DNA from: Bacteroidota bacterium
GTDB taxonomy: Bacteria > Bacteroidota > Bacteroidia > Chitinophagales > Chitinophagaceae
Direction: 5' to 3'
DNA length: 64,000 bases
NCBI GenBank assembly: GCA_016711825.1
Contig: JADJSG010000009.1
Coordinates: 1 to 64,000 of the forward strand
The notes under the pieces were generated by a model, which was not told the DNA's origin, made no database searches, and saw only the letters and a program-made list of their open reading frames with translations. The position numbers were made by a program, and so were the translations under genes. Shown here piece after piece: positions 27,152 to 36,540 of this stretch (positions are counted from its first letter, which is position 1; the number at the start of each line of letters is the position of its first letter).

Positions 27152-27264
27152 GGTCGGCAGCTTATGCGGTTTAGTGAAAGCAGCGTGCGTGTGGAGTGGT
27201 TGTCTTTCTCTTGATGAATGATTCATACTGCTGAAATTATGTTCCTTCGTACAAACTCTTCGTA

Positions 27265-27305
27265 CAAATGTTGTTGGCGTTTCGCCTTTGCCCGATGTGT
27301 TTGTA
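27265..27305. repeat. Short direct repeat, left copy
   Basis: The stretch tgttgttggcgtttcgcc followed by tttgcccgatgtg recurs with few changes at 29,656-29,690. The two flank the 27.4-29.5-kb gene pair. The surrounding sequence has cttcgtacaaa duplicated in tandem. Confidence 0.5.
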
Positions 27306-27389
27306 GATTAAAAACTTAATGGGGTCTTTGTCATTTGTCATGATTCGATGTTTAGGACAGTACTCCGGGGCAGTTGCACCGAAAAGCAA

Positions 27390-27992
27390 TTAATCATACA
27401 TACTATCTGAAAAAATGTATTTAATGTCAATAGGAATATTCATTGCCTTCGCCAATTTTGCGTGATTTTTTATTATTTTGATGAATTTTTTTGAGTTGCG
27501 AAAGAGTACCCTTGACCATAATATATAATAATAATATCTTGGATTTTTAATATGTTGGGCACTATTTGGATCAAACAGAGGAATGATTAGTATGTCCAGT
27601 TCGGCTTTTGAAAAAAATTCAGGCGTTGTACGAAAAAATCCCTGCCGAATTGGTATGCTATCCATCCCCTTAAATACGTTCCATTTGAGAATTGGGAATC
27701 CTCCTATATTGCAATCAATCAGATTCGTAACATTTTTATCTTCGCTATCAAATATTAATACCTGAATAGGTTGTTCCATATTCTGCCTGTCTTTCTCTGT
27801 TAATTCTTTTGATTTTATTAGCGTGGTGAACATTTTCGGATCGATTTTATAGAGTTGATTGAGAGGAACATTGAATCGCTTTGCTAATTTAACAATTTTT
27901 TTATCTGACAACGTTTTATCTTGCCGATATCCGAGAATGCTCATGCAGGATGTTTGTATCAAGAACAATGAAAATAAAATTATATATTTCAT
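27390..27992 (-). CDS. Hypothetical lipoprotein
   Basis: A 200-residue intact protein. The N-terminus has a lipobox-like LIQTSC at residues 12-17, so it is probably a lipid-anchored outer-membrane or periplasmic protein. The mature part is basic and helical, then beta-rich (VLIFDSEDKNVTNLIDCNIG), resembling a degenerate thioredoxin-fold region without a CxxC. No family was assigned. It is divergent from the next gene, with about 150 bp between them. Confidence 0.6.
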   Translation of the reverse strand: MKYIILFSLFLIQTSCMSILGYRQDKTLSDKKIVKLAKRFNVPLNQLYKIDPKMFTTLIKSKELTEKDRQNMEQPIQVLIFDSEDKNVTNLIDCNIGGFPILKWNVFKGMDSIPIRQGFFRTTPEFFSKAELDILIIPLFDPNSAQHIKNPRYYYYILWSRVLFRNSKKFIKIIKNHAKLAKAMNIPIDIKYIFSDSMYD

Positions 27993-28142
27993 AGAGTTTA
28001 TTTTTTACAATATAATATAAAATAGTAATTAAATGAAAACAGGCTCCACAATTTATACCTCTCCCGAAATTTTCAAATATTCAATACCCGCAGGCATCTT
28101 TTTGCTTATCATACGGCATCTGACTTTATAACAAACCAAATA

Positions 28143-29537
28143 ATGAAAAAAATAAAATTTACAATCCTTTTCGCAGTTCTTATTTTGGGCATGACATTCA
28201 CTTATGCACAAAATGCTTATATAAAGGTAAGTCTGGCAGACTGTACTAATTGTTATCAAGGGATCTCCTTAATTCAAACAAATCTATTGCCTCACATCGA
28301 TAATGTTTGTTATGTTTTCGAATCAAAGTTTATTGAAGATTCAGTGAGTTTGGTAGACAGGTTTAATATACAACCAAAAATAGCAAGCGTGATCTTTTCA
28401 GACAGTGTTTACAGATCGATTGGAAAAGATAATTTTTCAGAACTCATTGTCAGGATCAAAAATCGTACATATACAAATCTGATTAAGAATATAACAAAAG
28501 AAGAAATAATAAAAATTTTGGAAAGTCTCAATGCGAAACAACCTGTAGCTTATCCAATGAAGCTTCCTCCGTCTTTTTCCTTAGTGGCCCAAGGGTCGGA
28601 TATCATTGTAAAAAACATGGCGGACAATTCTTATACTTTGTATATACAGGGACAAAATGTACATACCTTAAAGGCTAACTCAGATACCATTTACACACAA
28701 TTATTTAAACAATTCCCTGCTATGAAAGATGGAAATGATTACGTCAAAATAGCCAGGGAGAATATTGCCTTGAAGCCGCAAATAAATTACGTATTGAAAA
28801 ACATTGATTCTACATTTACAGCATTTATCAATGTATTTATGGTTGACCGCATTAATGGAACAACGAATGATACATTAATGAAGAAAGTACTATTAATAGC
28901 CAGATCCAATGGTTTGAAATTTAAGTTCTATCAGTTGGATGATTCTGCGATCGTATGTGCAGGCTACAACATCAACGAGTACAATAATATATTCATGAAT
29001 AAAAACCAACTAACAGTTGGCATAAACAGGCAGGATGGTGAGGCTGATTCAGCAACCCATTTTCTTGCAACTTACATCTATGATTCAAAGCTTGATCGCT
29101 TTTCATTTAAAAAAATTGAATCATTCGTTGTTCCCCTTAATTATCTCAAAAACCATGAATCATTTACCAATACACATATCATCGCAGACAATGATTATTT
29201 TGTGTTACCTTTCTCCAACCGGATTTTCCACAAGCCCACTTCCCGCACGTTTGACCTGCCTTTTTCAGAGGCGATATTACTCAATAAGAATCCCGCACGC
29301 GTTACATTCGGCATCTGGGACCTGAAAAATATCAACGAAAAAATATACATGATATATTCAATTAAAACAGATCTTTTTATCGGCGAATTCAATACAAACT
29401 CCAGTAAATTCACATCCATTGCAATAAAAGACAATTTTGCAGGTATGCCGGTACTTTCAACTATCAACAATGAACTCTATTTGGTTGGATACGATCGTGA
29501 TGCTCAGTTATTGAAATTCAACAAGCAGGTATTTTGA
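28143..29537 (+). CDS. Secreted beta-propeller-like protein
   Basis: A 464-residue intact protein with a signal peptide (cleavage near TYAQNAY). Just after it, SLADCTNCYQGI contains a CxxC. From about residue 150 to the end the repeating beta pattern (for example FVLPFSNRIFHKPTSRTFDL and TFGIWDLKNINEKIYMIYSI) resembles the 6-bladed propeller proteins common in Bacteroidota, which sit in the periplasm or at the surface. No catalytic residues can be named. It lies between the short direct repeats at 27.27 and 29.66 kb. Confidence 0.55.
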   Translation: MKKIKFTILFAVLILGMTFTYAQNAYIKVSLADCTNCYQGISLIQTNLLPHIDNVCYVFESKFIEDSVSLVDRFNIQPKIASVIFSDSVYRSIGKDNFSELIVRIKNRTYTNLIKNITKEEIIKILESLNAKQPVAYPMKLPPSFSLVAQGSDIIVKNMADNSYTLYIQGQNVHTLKANSDTIYTQLFKQFPAMKDGNDYVKIARENIALKPQINYVLKNIDSTFTAFINVFMVDRINGTTNDTLMKKVLLIARSNGLKFKFYQLDDSAIVCAGYNINEYNNIFMNKNQLTVGINRQDGEADSATHFLATYIYDSKLDRFSFKKIESFVVPLNYLKNHESFTNTHIIADNDYFVLPFSNRIFHKPTSRTFDLPFSEAILLNKNPARVTFGIWDLKNINEKIYMIYSIKTDLFIGEFNTNSSKFTSIAIKDNFAGMPVLSTINNELYLVGYDRDAQLLKFNKQVF

Positions 29538-29655
29538 AATTGACGAAAACTCTTCTCGTAAATACATCATCATCCCATGGTATTTATGTTACTAAGCAAA
29601 TTGAGCGTTAACCGGAGCGATGATGATATAAGTACTTTTCAGGCTCTTCGCAAAA

Positions 29656-29692
29656 GTGTTGTTGGCGTCTTGCCCTTTTGCGATGTGCCTGA
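29656..29692. repeat. Short direct repeat, right copy
   Basis: tgttgttggcgtcttgccc followed by ttttgcgatgtg matches 27,265-27,305. It is preceded by ttcgcaaaag, which pairs with cttttgcgaa-like sequence around it and gives a small hairpin. It lies about 130 bp upstream of umuD. Confidence 0.5.
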
Positions 29693-29783
29693 GGATGTTG
29701 AAGATTTATTCGTTTGCTGATAAATTTTGTTAGCTGTATTTTTTACGTAGTGTATCTTTGGGTGGTTGCACCAACTACCTTTA

Positions 29784-29812
29784 TTGCTTGACAGAAAAAA
29801 AATGTATTTTTG
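29784..29812 (+). promoter_or_regulatory. Candidate umuD promoter
   Basis: TTG at 29784-29786 and TATTTTTG at 29805-29812 are 18 bp apart, matching the Bacteroidota consensus TTTG-N19-TAnnTTTG. The element ends only 4 nt before the ATG at 29817, so the transcript would be leaderless, or translation starts at the Met codon at 29841. Confidence 0.5.
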
Positions 29813-29816
29813 AAAA

Positions 29817-30245
29817 ATGAAATTACACATACTTGGCAAGATGGATGACAGCCATTCACTTGAAATTCCCTTTGTGAATGCCAAAGTGAAAGCTGGATTT
29901 CCTTCTCCCGCTACCGACTATGAAGAAGAGCGGCTTGACCTTAACAAAAAACTCGTCAAAAACAAAGAAGCTACTTTTTATATTGAAGTAGAAGGGCACT
30001 CCATGAAGTTTGCAAACATTATTGACGGCGACATCTTGGTGGTAGACCGAAGCATACAAGCTACAAGCAACAAAATAGTAGTGGCCTACCTCGATGGTTG
30101 CTTTACCTTAAAAAGAGTGATACTCCTTCACAACAAATGTTATTTACAAGCCGACAATCCTGATTTTAAAAATATTGAAATCACCGAAGAAAACGACTTT
30201 ATTGTTTGGGGCGTGGTAACGTGGATAATTCATAAGGCCATTTAA
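29817..30245 (+). CDS. umuD: UmuD-like self-cleaving SOS protein
   Basis: A 142-residue member of the LexA/UmuD S24 peptidase family, about the length of E. coli UmuD. The self-cleavage site is KVKAG/FPSPA. The nucleophilic serine is in VEGHSM (about residue 62), and the base lysine is in FTLKRV (about residue 99). It has no DNA-binding domain. After cleavage UmuD' supports translesion synthesis by UmuC, encoded 23 nt downstream by the ORF and about 65 nt downstream from UmuC's likely start. The gene is intact and lies on the plus strand, opposite to the cassette genes on its left. Confidence 0.9.
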   Translation: MKLHILGKMDDSHSLEIPFVNAKVKAGFPSPATDYEEERLDLNKKLVKNKEATFYIEVEGHSMKFANIIDGDILVVDRSIQATSNKIVVAYLDGCFTLKRVILLHNKCYLQADNPDFKNIEITEENDFIVWGVVTWIIHKAI

Positions 30246-30310
30246 TATTTTTACTGCGTAAATTCGCTATGCTGTATGCCCTTATTCTTGCATACAAAAT
30301 ACCATTATAT

Positions 30311-31585
30311 ATGTACGCTCTGATAGACTGCAACAGTTTTTACGCTTCCTGCGAACAGGTTTTTCGCCCCGATTTGAAAGGCAAACCTGTAGTGGTACTC
30401 TCAAACAATGATGGCTGTATAGTAGCCGCCAACCGCGAAGCCAAAGCCCTTGCCGACTTGCCCATGTGGGAACCTGTGTATAAATACCTCGATTTACTAC
30501 AACATCATGAAGTGCATATATTTTCGAGCAATTATACCCTCTATGCCGATATGAGTCAGCGCGTGATGAATATACTCACCCAATTTTCACCCAATATCGA
30601 AATTTACAGTATTGACGAAGCCTTTATAATGCTTGATGGCTTAAGCAAAATAGATTATACAGCCTATGGAAAAGAAATAAGAAGTACCATACTCAAAAAT
30701 ACCGGACTGCCTGTAGGAGTAGGCATTGCGCCTACTAAAGCACTGGCCAAAGTTGCCAATCGCATTTCAAAAAAATATGCCCAGCAACTGGGCAATGTAT
30801 ATGTAATAGATAGCGAAACCAAAAGAGAAAAAGCCCTCAAATGGCTCAAAATCGAAGATGTATGGGGCATTGGACGAGCCCATGCCAAAAGGTTGCATGC
30901 ATTGCAAGTACACACCGCCTATGCCTTTACCCAACTGAGCGACGATGCCGTGCGAAAGCAAATGTCAGTAGTTGGTTTGCGACTCAAGCATGAATTAGAA
31001 GGTAAATCATGCCTGAGTTTGGAAGAAATACAAGCACCCAAAAAAGCCATCGGCACCGCAAAAAGTTTTGGTGACAAACTCACCGACTACAAACTCATAG
31101 AGCAAGCCCTCGCCTACTATGTATCAGAGTGTGCTGTAAAACTGCGAAAGCAAGGTAGCTGCGCCCAGGTAATGATGGTGTTTTTGCATACCAATCAATT
31201 TAGCACGCACGACAAACAATATGCAAAAAACATAGTCGTCAAGCTACCACAAGCAACCCATAGCACCATTGAATTGGTAAAGCAAGCCGCTAAATGTTTG
31301 AAAGCAATATTTTTAGACGGATATCGGTATAAAAAAGTGGGGGTACTCTTTTCGGGCTTAGTGCCTGAAGATGTGGTGCAGGGCAATCTGTTTTACCAAA
31401 TCAACAAACCCAAACATGATGCAGCCATGCATGCGATGGATCGGCTCAATCAACGGATGGGTAAGGCCACCGTGAAACTGGCAACCTGTGGTACCCAACG
31501 CAAAAAATGGAAAATCAAACAAGAGCAATTAAGTCCTCGCTATACAACCCATTGGGATGAATTATTAAAAATAAAATTACCTTAA
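30311..31585 (+). CDS. umuC: UmuC-like Y-family DNA polymerase
   Basis: The start at 30311 gives MYALIDCNSFYASCE, the standard UmuC N-terminus; the longer ORF from 30269 adds 14 non-conserved residues. The palm motifs carry the catalytic acids: the first in ALIDCNSFYASCE, and EIYSIDEAFI with the S-I-D-E-A signature at about residues 96-106. GVGIAPTKALAKVANRI marks the palm/thumb region and DVWGIGRAHAKRL the helix-hairpin-helix. The C-terminal MNRLNQRMGKATVKLA-type little finger/UmuC tail is present. Length (about 424) matches the family. It copies damaged DNA together with UmuD' and is co-transcribed with the SRAP gene 1 nt downstream. Confidence 0.95.
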   Translation: MYALIDCNSFYASCEQVFRPDLKGKPVVVLSNNDGCIVAANREAKALADLPMWEPVYKYLDLLQHHEVHIFSSNYTLYADMSQRVMNILTQFSPNIEIYSIDEAFIMLDGLSKIDYTAYGKEIRSTILKNTGLPVGVGIAPTKALAKVANRISKKYAQQLGNVYVIDSETKREKALKWLKIEDVWGIGRAHAKRLHALQVHTAYAFTQLSDDAVRKQMSVVGLRLKHELEGKSCLSLEEIQAPKKAIGTAKSFGDKLTDYKLIEQALAYYVSECAVKLRKQGSCAQVMMVFLHTNQFSTHDKQYAKNIVVKLPQATHSTIELVKQAAKCLKAIFLDGYRYKKVGVLFSGLVPEDVVQGNLFYQINKPKHDAAMHAMDRLNQRMGKATVKLATCGTQRKKWKIKQEQLSPRYTTHWDELLKIKLP

Positions 31586-31586
31586 T

Positions 31587-32330
31587 ATGTGTTTTCATTA
31601 TTCACTTACCCAAAAAGCCAAAGCATTGAAAGCCCGTTTTAACATTGAAGAACTCGATGATGAAGAATTGGCTGAATACTTACATTTTCATGCCAATGGT
31701 TTTGCACATCCTAAAATGCCCGTCATTACCCATGACGAGCCTCACCGTTTGCAGTTTTTTACATGGGGCCTCATTCCCAGCTGGAATAAAGACCAGGCAT
31801 CTGCAAAAAAAATATGGAATACCACCTTGAACGCCCGAAGTGAAACCATTTTTGAAAAACCCTCCTTTCGTTATGCAGCAAAACATAAGCGATGCCTGGT
31901 ATTGGCAGATGGTTTTTTTGAATTTCATACTGAAGGCAAAAAGAAACAACCCCATTTTATTTATCTCCATGAGCATGCCCCTTTTGCGTTTGGTGGACTT
32001 TGGGAAACCTGGACCGACAAACAACAAGGTGAAACCATACATACTTTTTCGATTGTGACCACCCGAGCCAATGAGTTAGTAGCTAATATCCACAATGAGC
32101 CTACCCATTCATTAGACAACCGAATGCCTTTGATACTGTCTCCGCAAAATGAACTGTTATGGCTATCAGCTGGCGATGAGTCATCTGTACAAGCACTGGC
32201 CCAGAGCTATCCTTCGCAAGCCATGCAACATCATACGGTGAGCCATCTCATCACCTCGCGAAAAGAAAACACGAATGTGGCAGCTGTGCAAATGCCCGAT
32301 ACCAGCCATAACATGGGTAGTTTGTTTTAG
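31587..32330 (+). CDS. SRAP domain protein (HMCES/YedK type)
   Basis: A 247-residue protein with the catalytic cysteine at position 2 (MCFHYSLTQ), as required for covalent capture of abasic sites. Further family residues are NARSET (about 84-89), CLVLADGFFEFH with the conserved Glu, and EPTHSLDNRMPLIL with the active-site His. SRAP proteins crosslink to abasic sites in single-stranded DNA and protect them at replication forks. The gene starts one base after the umuC stop, so it is translationally coupled and probably SOS-induced. The association of SRAP genes with SOS genes is established knowledge. Confidence 0.92.
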   Translation: MCFHYSLTQKAKALKARFNIEELDDEELAEYLHFHANGFAHPKMPVITHDEPHRLQFFTWGLIPSWNKDQASAKKIWNTTLNARSETIFEKPSFRYAAKHKRCLVLADGFFEFHTEGKKKQPHFIYLHEHAPFAFGGLWETWTDKQQGETIHTFSIVTTRANELVANIHNEPTHSLDNRMPLILSPQNELLWLSAGDESSVQALAQSYPSQAMQHHTVSHLITSRKENTNVAAVQMPDTSHNMGSLF

Positions 32331-32406
32331 CAAACTTAAGGATAATACCAGCGACACAATTCTGATAGTTTATTTATAAAAAGAAAAGCCCATTAATCGT
32401 TTTTGC

Positions 32407-32988
32407 TTAAGCATTTTCATTTTGGGCAATATGATCTAATGCATTGTAAAATGCTTCCCCATATTTGCGTATCAATGGTTCTTTCAAAAACTGGTATACT
32501 TTCACCCCTTCTTTTTTTCCGAGTGCGCAAGCAGGGGCACAAAGCGTTTCACGGGGTTCATAATTGAGGGCAAAATATTGCGAAGTTTTCGTTTCACGAA
32601 TGGGATATAAATGACAAGAAATGGGCTTTTTAAAATCGGTTTTACCCTCATTATAGGCCTTTTCTATCAAACATTTTACAATACCCATTTCATCGGTATA
32701 CCCATACACACATATACCTCCGTTGATGGCTGGGGTTACATACCCAAAAAAAGCTTCTTGTGTATATGGCCCTACTTTCTTAATCTCGGCTTTGGCTTCG
32801 GCAGACAATTCAGACGCGATGATTTTATACACCTCTTTGATTTGCTTGAGTTCGTTTTTAGCCAATGGGGCGCCTGCATCTCCATCCACACAGCAACCTC
32901 CTTTACATTTTTGCAAATTGCATATAAACTCTTCCTGTATGATTTCGTCACTGATCAATATGTCATCTATAATTATCATCTTGTCCAT
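32407..32988 (-). CDS. DUF3109 family protein
   Basis: A 193-residue protein of the DUF3109 family common in Bacteroidota. It has many cysteines in metal-site-like spacing: FICNLQKCKGGCCVDGDAGAP near residues 22-42, GGICVYGY, PISCHLYPIR and TLCAPACALG. These recall Fe-S or zinc-chelating YkgJ-like proteins. The function is not established. Its start overlaps the gldD stop by 13 nt, so they are probably co-translated. Confidence 0.8.
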   Translation of the reverse strand: MDKMIIIDDILISDEIIQEEFICNLQKCKGGCCVDGDAGAPLAKNELKQIKEVYKIIASELSAEAKAEIKKVGPYTQEAFFGYVTPAINGGICVYGYTDEMGIVKCLIEKAYNEGKTDFKKPISCHLYPIRETKTSQYFALNYEPRETLCAPACALGKKEGVKVYQFLKEPLIRKYGEAFYNALDHIAQNENA

Positions 32989-33581
32989 TTTATTGAGTTT
33001 ACAATATGCCTAATATCTTCAATCAGAAATTCGTTTACGGGTTTCAATGAATCGGCATTGGGAGTCGCATCAAAATATAAAGCCCCTCTCAAAAAATGCT
33101 TGACCGAATCGGTAGCATAAAATTGAAAAGCTGAAGCCGCATTACCCCCTACGTCGTAATAAAGTCCATGTACATTGTTTGCCGTATGAAATTCAGGTTC
33201 ATTAATATAATTCGCTTTCTTTGTATGAAAGTGTGACATTTGATAGGAGTCTTCTAAAAGTTTATCGAGTTGGTTATTGGCATTGATGGTTTTATAACTT
33301 AAATACACCTTACCGCCAAGGGTTGGGAATTCAATATTAATCCACCAGGGATTTTCTGTTTTTTGATCAAAAAACATGGTGTCCTTTACAATAGAAGCAT
33401 AGGCCGGATACTCAAAAGTATAAGGATAAGTGGCTTCGTTAAAGGTCACATACTGTCGAACAGGAAAATCAATTTTGTAATACCCTCTTTGTTTGGGTAT
33501 ATAACTTTCTTCGTCGCAACTACTCATCATGAAAGCAAGTATTGCTATCAGTAATCCATTTTTAAAATATTGATAAAACAT
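32976..33581 (-). CDS. gldD: Gliding motility/T9SS lipoprotein GldD
   Basis: A 201-residue lipoprotein. The signal ends with the lipobox MMSSC at residues 18-22, then PKQRGYYKIDFPVRQY, the characteristic GldD start. Also typical are YPYTFEYPAYASI and NPWWINIEFPTLGGKVYLSY. GldD is needed for gliding motility and type IX secretion in Bacteroidota, which agrees with the several T9SS-sorted proteins here. It overlaps the DUF3109 gene. Confidence 0.9.
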   Translation of the reverse strand: MFYQYFKNGLLIAILAFMMSSCDEESYIPKQRGYYKIDFPVRQYVTFNEATYPYTFEYPAYASIVKDTMFFDQKTENPWWINIEFPTLGGKVYLSYKTINANNQLDKLLEDSYQMSHFHTKKANYINEPEFHTANNVHGLYYDVGGNAASAFQFYATDSVKHFLRGALYFDATPNADSLKPVNEFLIEDIRHIVNSIKWTR

Positions 33582-33596
33582 AAATAAGGGGCGAAG

Positions 33597-36407
33597 TTAG
33601 GATTTGAGAATGACAAAATGTTTCACCTTAGGTTTTTTATCCTGATTGTAAAGCGAAAAGAAGTAATGTCCTGAAGCCAGCGAGGTCACATTTAGTCTGA
33701 CAGTGAAGGTCCCTGCATTGAAATAGGCATTGATTGCCGTCATCACTTTTCTCCCATTCATATCTACAATGTCGGCATGCACCTCTCCAGCCACATCATT
33801 GGTAAATGTATAATTCAACTCATTGATGGCAGGGTTGGGATAGATTTCTAAAGTATTGCCAAAATTGGCAGCTTGTGGCTTGTTGTTGCCAAAATAATAA
33901 CTATCAAAAATACCATTGCCATGTGTACCAACTACAATATATCCATCTGCATTTCGGGTTTTGATATCCGTCACCACAGCAGCACCAATTTGGTCGGGGC
34001 TTTCTTGTTTCCAAATGGTTTTATTCGACAAATTAGAAGTCCCTAAAACGAGTGAATCAGTACTAAACAAACCAATGCTTGTTCCTGCAAAATAATGTCT
34101 TTTGCCATTTTTATCTACCAGTATTTCTACCGATCGTATGCTTGGATCGGAACCTGAACTGTTTTGATTTGACTCAATATTACCCCCTACCATATACCAG
34201 GTATTACCGGTATCTCGCGAAAAGAAAACACTATTGATACTGTAATTTGAATAACAAACCAATAGATTACCAGCACTATCCGGATCAACGGCAATATCAC
34301 TTACATAACTACCATTGGGTGGCAAACGAGTAATACTACATTTTTTAAAGGTAGGGCTCGTGCTTTGCGGGTTAAATACTTTGTATATTTCTTTGTTACT
34401 GGTACCTAAATAAAGAATATTAGGCTGTGTTTTTGACATGGCAATAGCCGATATTTTAGCCGTCACATTGTCGAATGGAATAGTGGTAATGGTATCACTA
34501 AAAAATTTCCAGCCTGTTTTTAATTTGCTCGTACTACTCACTACATCCAATGTATGAATATTATCAAATCTTGCAATCGTTTTTCCAATAGGCATGTATA
34601 ATGTTTTGGCATCTTTGGGGTCAACCAATAAAGGATTAATAAAAGAGTATACACTTTTTTCTACCCCATCAGGGTCTATACGCATCCTTCTGATCACTTG
34701 GCCTTTTTCGTCAAGAATGACTTTACGTACATTTCCTTGTTGCGTGCTAATAATATAATAAGCCCTATCAGGTGCTATATAATTAAAGCTTCCATCACCA
34801 TTGACTGTCAGTTGCCAGCCAGTCGTTTTGTTATTGCTACGGGTTATATAATTTGCATTGTCTTGAAATCCACTTAATATCCACTGGTCATAGGGTTTGC
34901 TTTCATCAATATTAACTGTATAAACCTGGGAAGTTACATAACCTAAACTTTTCTCTTGCCATTCTACGGTTTCGGCATTTACATTATTTGAAAACTTAAC
35001 ACCACCATCCGATATTGAATAAGCTTTACTGGACGATGATTTCAAAAATATTAATTCGTGTTGATCAGGATGATGATTCGGATACATGGTAAAATTAGCA
35101 AGCTGTGTTGCCAGTCCATAACCACCAATTTGTTTTGTATTATTATCGCTTGTAAAACCATCCGTAGAACGGTATAAGTTAGTGCCCCCAACGAAAATAT
35201 TGTTAGTCCCAGGTTGCACACTGACCATCAGATCATAGCCCCCTTGACAATTAAATTTATCAAATTGATTGGGCGAGTTTACGGGTAAGTTAGCAGACAA
35301 GTTAGTCCAATAACCACCCACCCCACTACCATCTCCGCTGATATAAGTATACTTCAACAAGGAAACATATTCGGGACTGCCTTCAAAATTGGCAGTGGCA
35401 ACGCCTCCACTGGTGTCGCTTGGCAATTCACTTAAAAAGTACACTTCATTTTCGTTATTTGGATTAATGTCAAGGACTGTTCTGTCGTAACTTTTTAAAA
35501 ACGCAGGGGTGATATTGGTAAAATGCACCCCATCTCCTGAACGGTAAAAGCCTTTTGTATTGCTTCCTCCTGAACTAAGTGCCGCATAAACAATACCCTT
35601 ACTGGACACTTTTACATCGGTAAAGTACGAGCTATTGTTATTTCCTAATACTGCGGTCCAGGTATTACCCGTATCAATACTTCTAAAAATGCTCCCATAA
35701 GTAGCCATGTAAACACAAGTCGCCACAGTATCAACCGGGGAAGTAACAATGCGCCAGCCTCCCTGAAAAGAACTGGAAAAAACATTCGGATTACCTCCTG
35801 CGGTCGACTTGATTGGTTTCCAGGTATTGCCATTATCTAATGACAAAAAAGCCCCATCACCCAGGTAAAATGCATTGCTACCACCACCACTTGCTGAGGT
35901 ACCATATATTTCACCTGAAAGGGCATACCAAATAGCTGTTTTTCCTGGTCGTGTATCTTGTGCAATACTCATCACCCCAGGATGTGCGTTTGAGTCACTC
36001 ACTTTTGCCCAAGTAGTACCCGCATCCCAACTTTGCCATATCCCCCCCGAAACAGCCCCTGCAATAATATGGTTTTCGTTATTCACATCTACTGCTATGG
36101 CACGTGTACGTCCACCTACATTCCAAGGGCCTCGCATATTCCATGTCACGCCACGCATATTTTTATAACTAACATTATTGTCTTGCTGCAACGCATGCAG
36201 GAATTGTAATTCTTTAAAACGTATCCCCTCAGGAATCAGTCCTGTACTTGGGTCTTGTAACATGGAGTGTATCCATTCCTTTTTCTGGCTACTTTCTTCA
36301 CTTCTGTCCGATTCTGTTTTTACATCATGAAGGGGTAAATGGTGCAACATCAGGTAACAGGCTAATACTAAAATACAACAAATAAGAACAGATAATTTAT
36401 ACTTCAT
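33597..36407 (-). CDS. Large BNR/sortilin-like T9SS-sorted protein
   Basis: A 936-residue intact protein. The N-terminal membrane signal (LSVLICCILVLACYLM) is followed by the opening TWNMRGPWNVGGRTRAIAVD, typical of the sortilin/VPS10-like propeller proteins of Bacteroidota. Asp-box blades recur: WDAGTTWAKV, LDNGNTWKPI, IDTGNTWTAV and SRDTGNTWYMV. The end from about residue 860 is a T9SS type A domain (LEIYPNPAINELNYTF). It is probably a cell-surface adhesin, glycan-binding protein or hydrolase-associated propeller; no catalytic site was identified. Monocistronic, with about 130 bp to the next gene. Confidence 0.8.
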   Translation of the reverse strand: MKYKLSVLICCILVLACYLMLHHLPLHDVKTESDRSEESSQKKEWIHSMLQDPSTGLIPEGIRFKELQFLHALQQDNNVSYKNMRGVTWNMRGPWNVGGRTRAIAVDVNNENHIIAGAVSGGIWQSWDAGTTWAKVSDSNAHPGVMSIAQDTRPGKTAIWYALSGEIYGTSASGGGSNAFYLGDGAFLSLDNGNTWKPIKSTAGGNPNVFSSSFQGGWRIVTSPVDTVATCVYMATYGSIFRSIDTGNTWTAVLGNNNSSYFTDVKVSSKGIVYAALSSGGSNTKGFYRSGDGVHFTNITPAFLKSYDRTVLDINPNNENEVYFLSELPSDTSGGVATANFEGSPEYVSLLKYTYISGDGSGVGGYWTNLSANLPVNSPNQFDKFNCQGGYDLMVSVQPGTNNIFVGGTNLYRSTDGFTSDNNTKQIGGYGLATQLANFTMYPNHHPDQHELIFLKSSSSKAYSISDGGVKFSNNVNAETVEWQEKSLGYVTSQVYTVNIDESKPYDQWILSGFQDNANYITRSNNKTTGWQLTVNGDGSFNYIAPDRAYYIISTQQGNVRKVILDEKGQVIRRMRIDPDGVEKSVYSFINPLLVDPKDAKTLYMPIGKTIARFDNIHTLDVVSSTSKLKTGWKFFSDTITTIPFDNVTAKISAIAMSKTQPNILYLGTSNKEIYKVFNPQSTSPTFKKCSITRLPPNGSYVSDIAVDPDSAGNLLVCYSNYSINSVFFSRDTGNTWYMVGGNIESNQNSSGSDPSIRSVEILVDKNGKRHYFAGTSIGLFSTDSLVLGTSNLSNKTIWKQESPDQIGAAVVTDIKTRNADGYIVVGTHGNGIFDSYYFGNNKPQAANFGNTLEIYPNPAINELNYTFTNDVAGEVHADIVDMNGRKVMTAINAYFNAGTFTVRLNVTSLASGHYFFSLYNQDKKPKVKHFVILKS

Positions 36408-36540
36408 CGAATCGCTTTAATTCGCTAAAATAAATCTAAAAAATTAAATTCAACAATTTAATTCGGGCTTGCTCACCTCTTGCTTATTTAAACCTTTGCT
36501 TTAAGTAGCAGTGAATGGGTATATCATTTTGCTTAATCAC

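Noticed and set aside
27152..29816. Integron integrase beside the array
   Set aside because: The two genes here encode a lipoprotein and a propeller-like protein; no tyrosine-recombinase motifs (R-H-R-Y) were seen.
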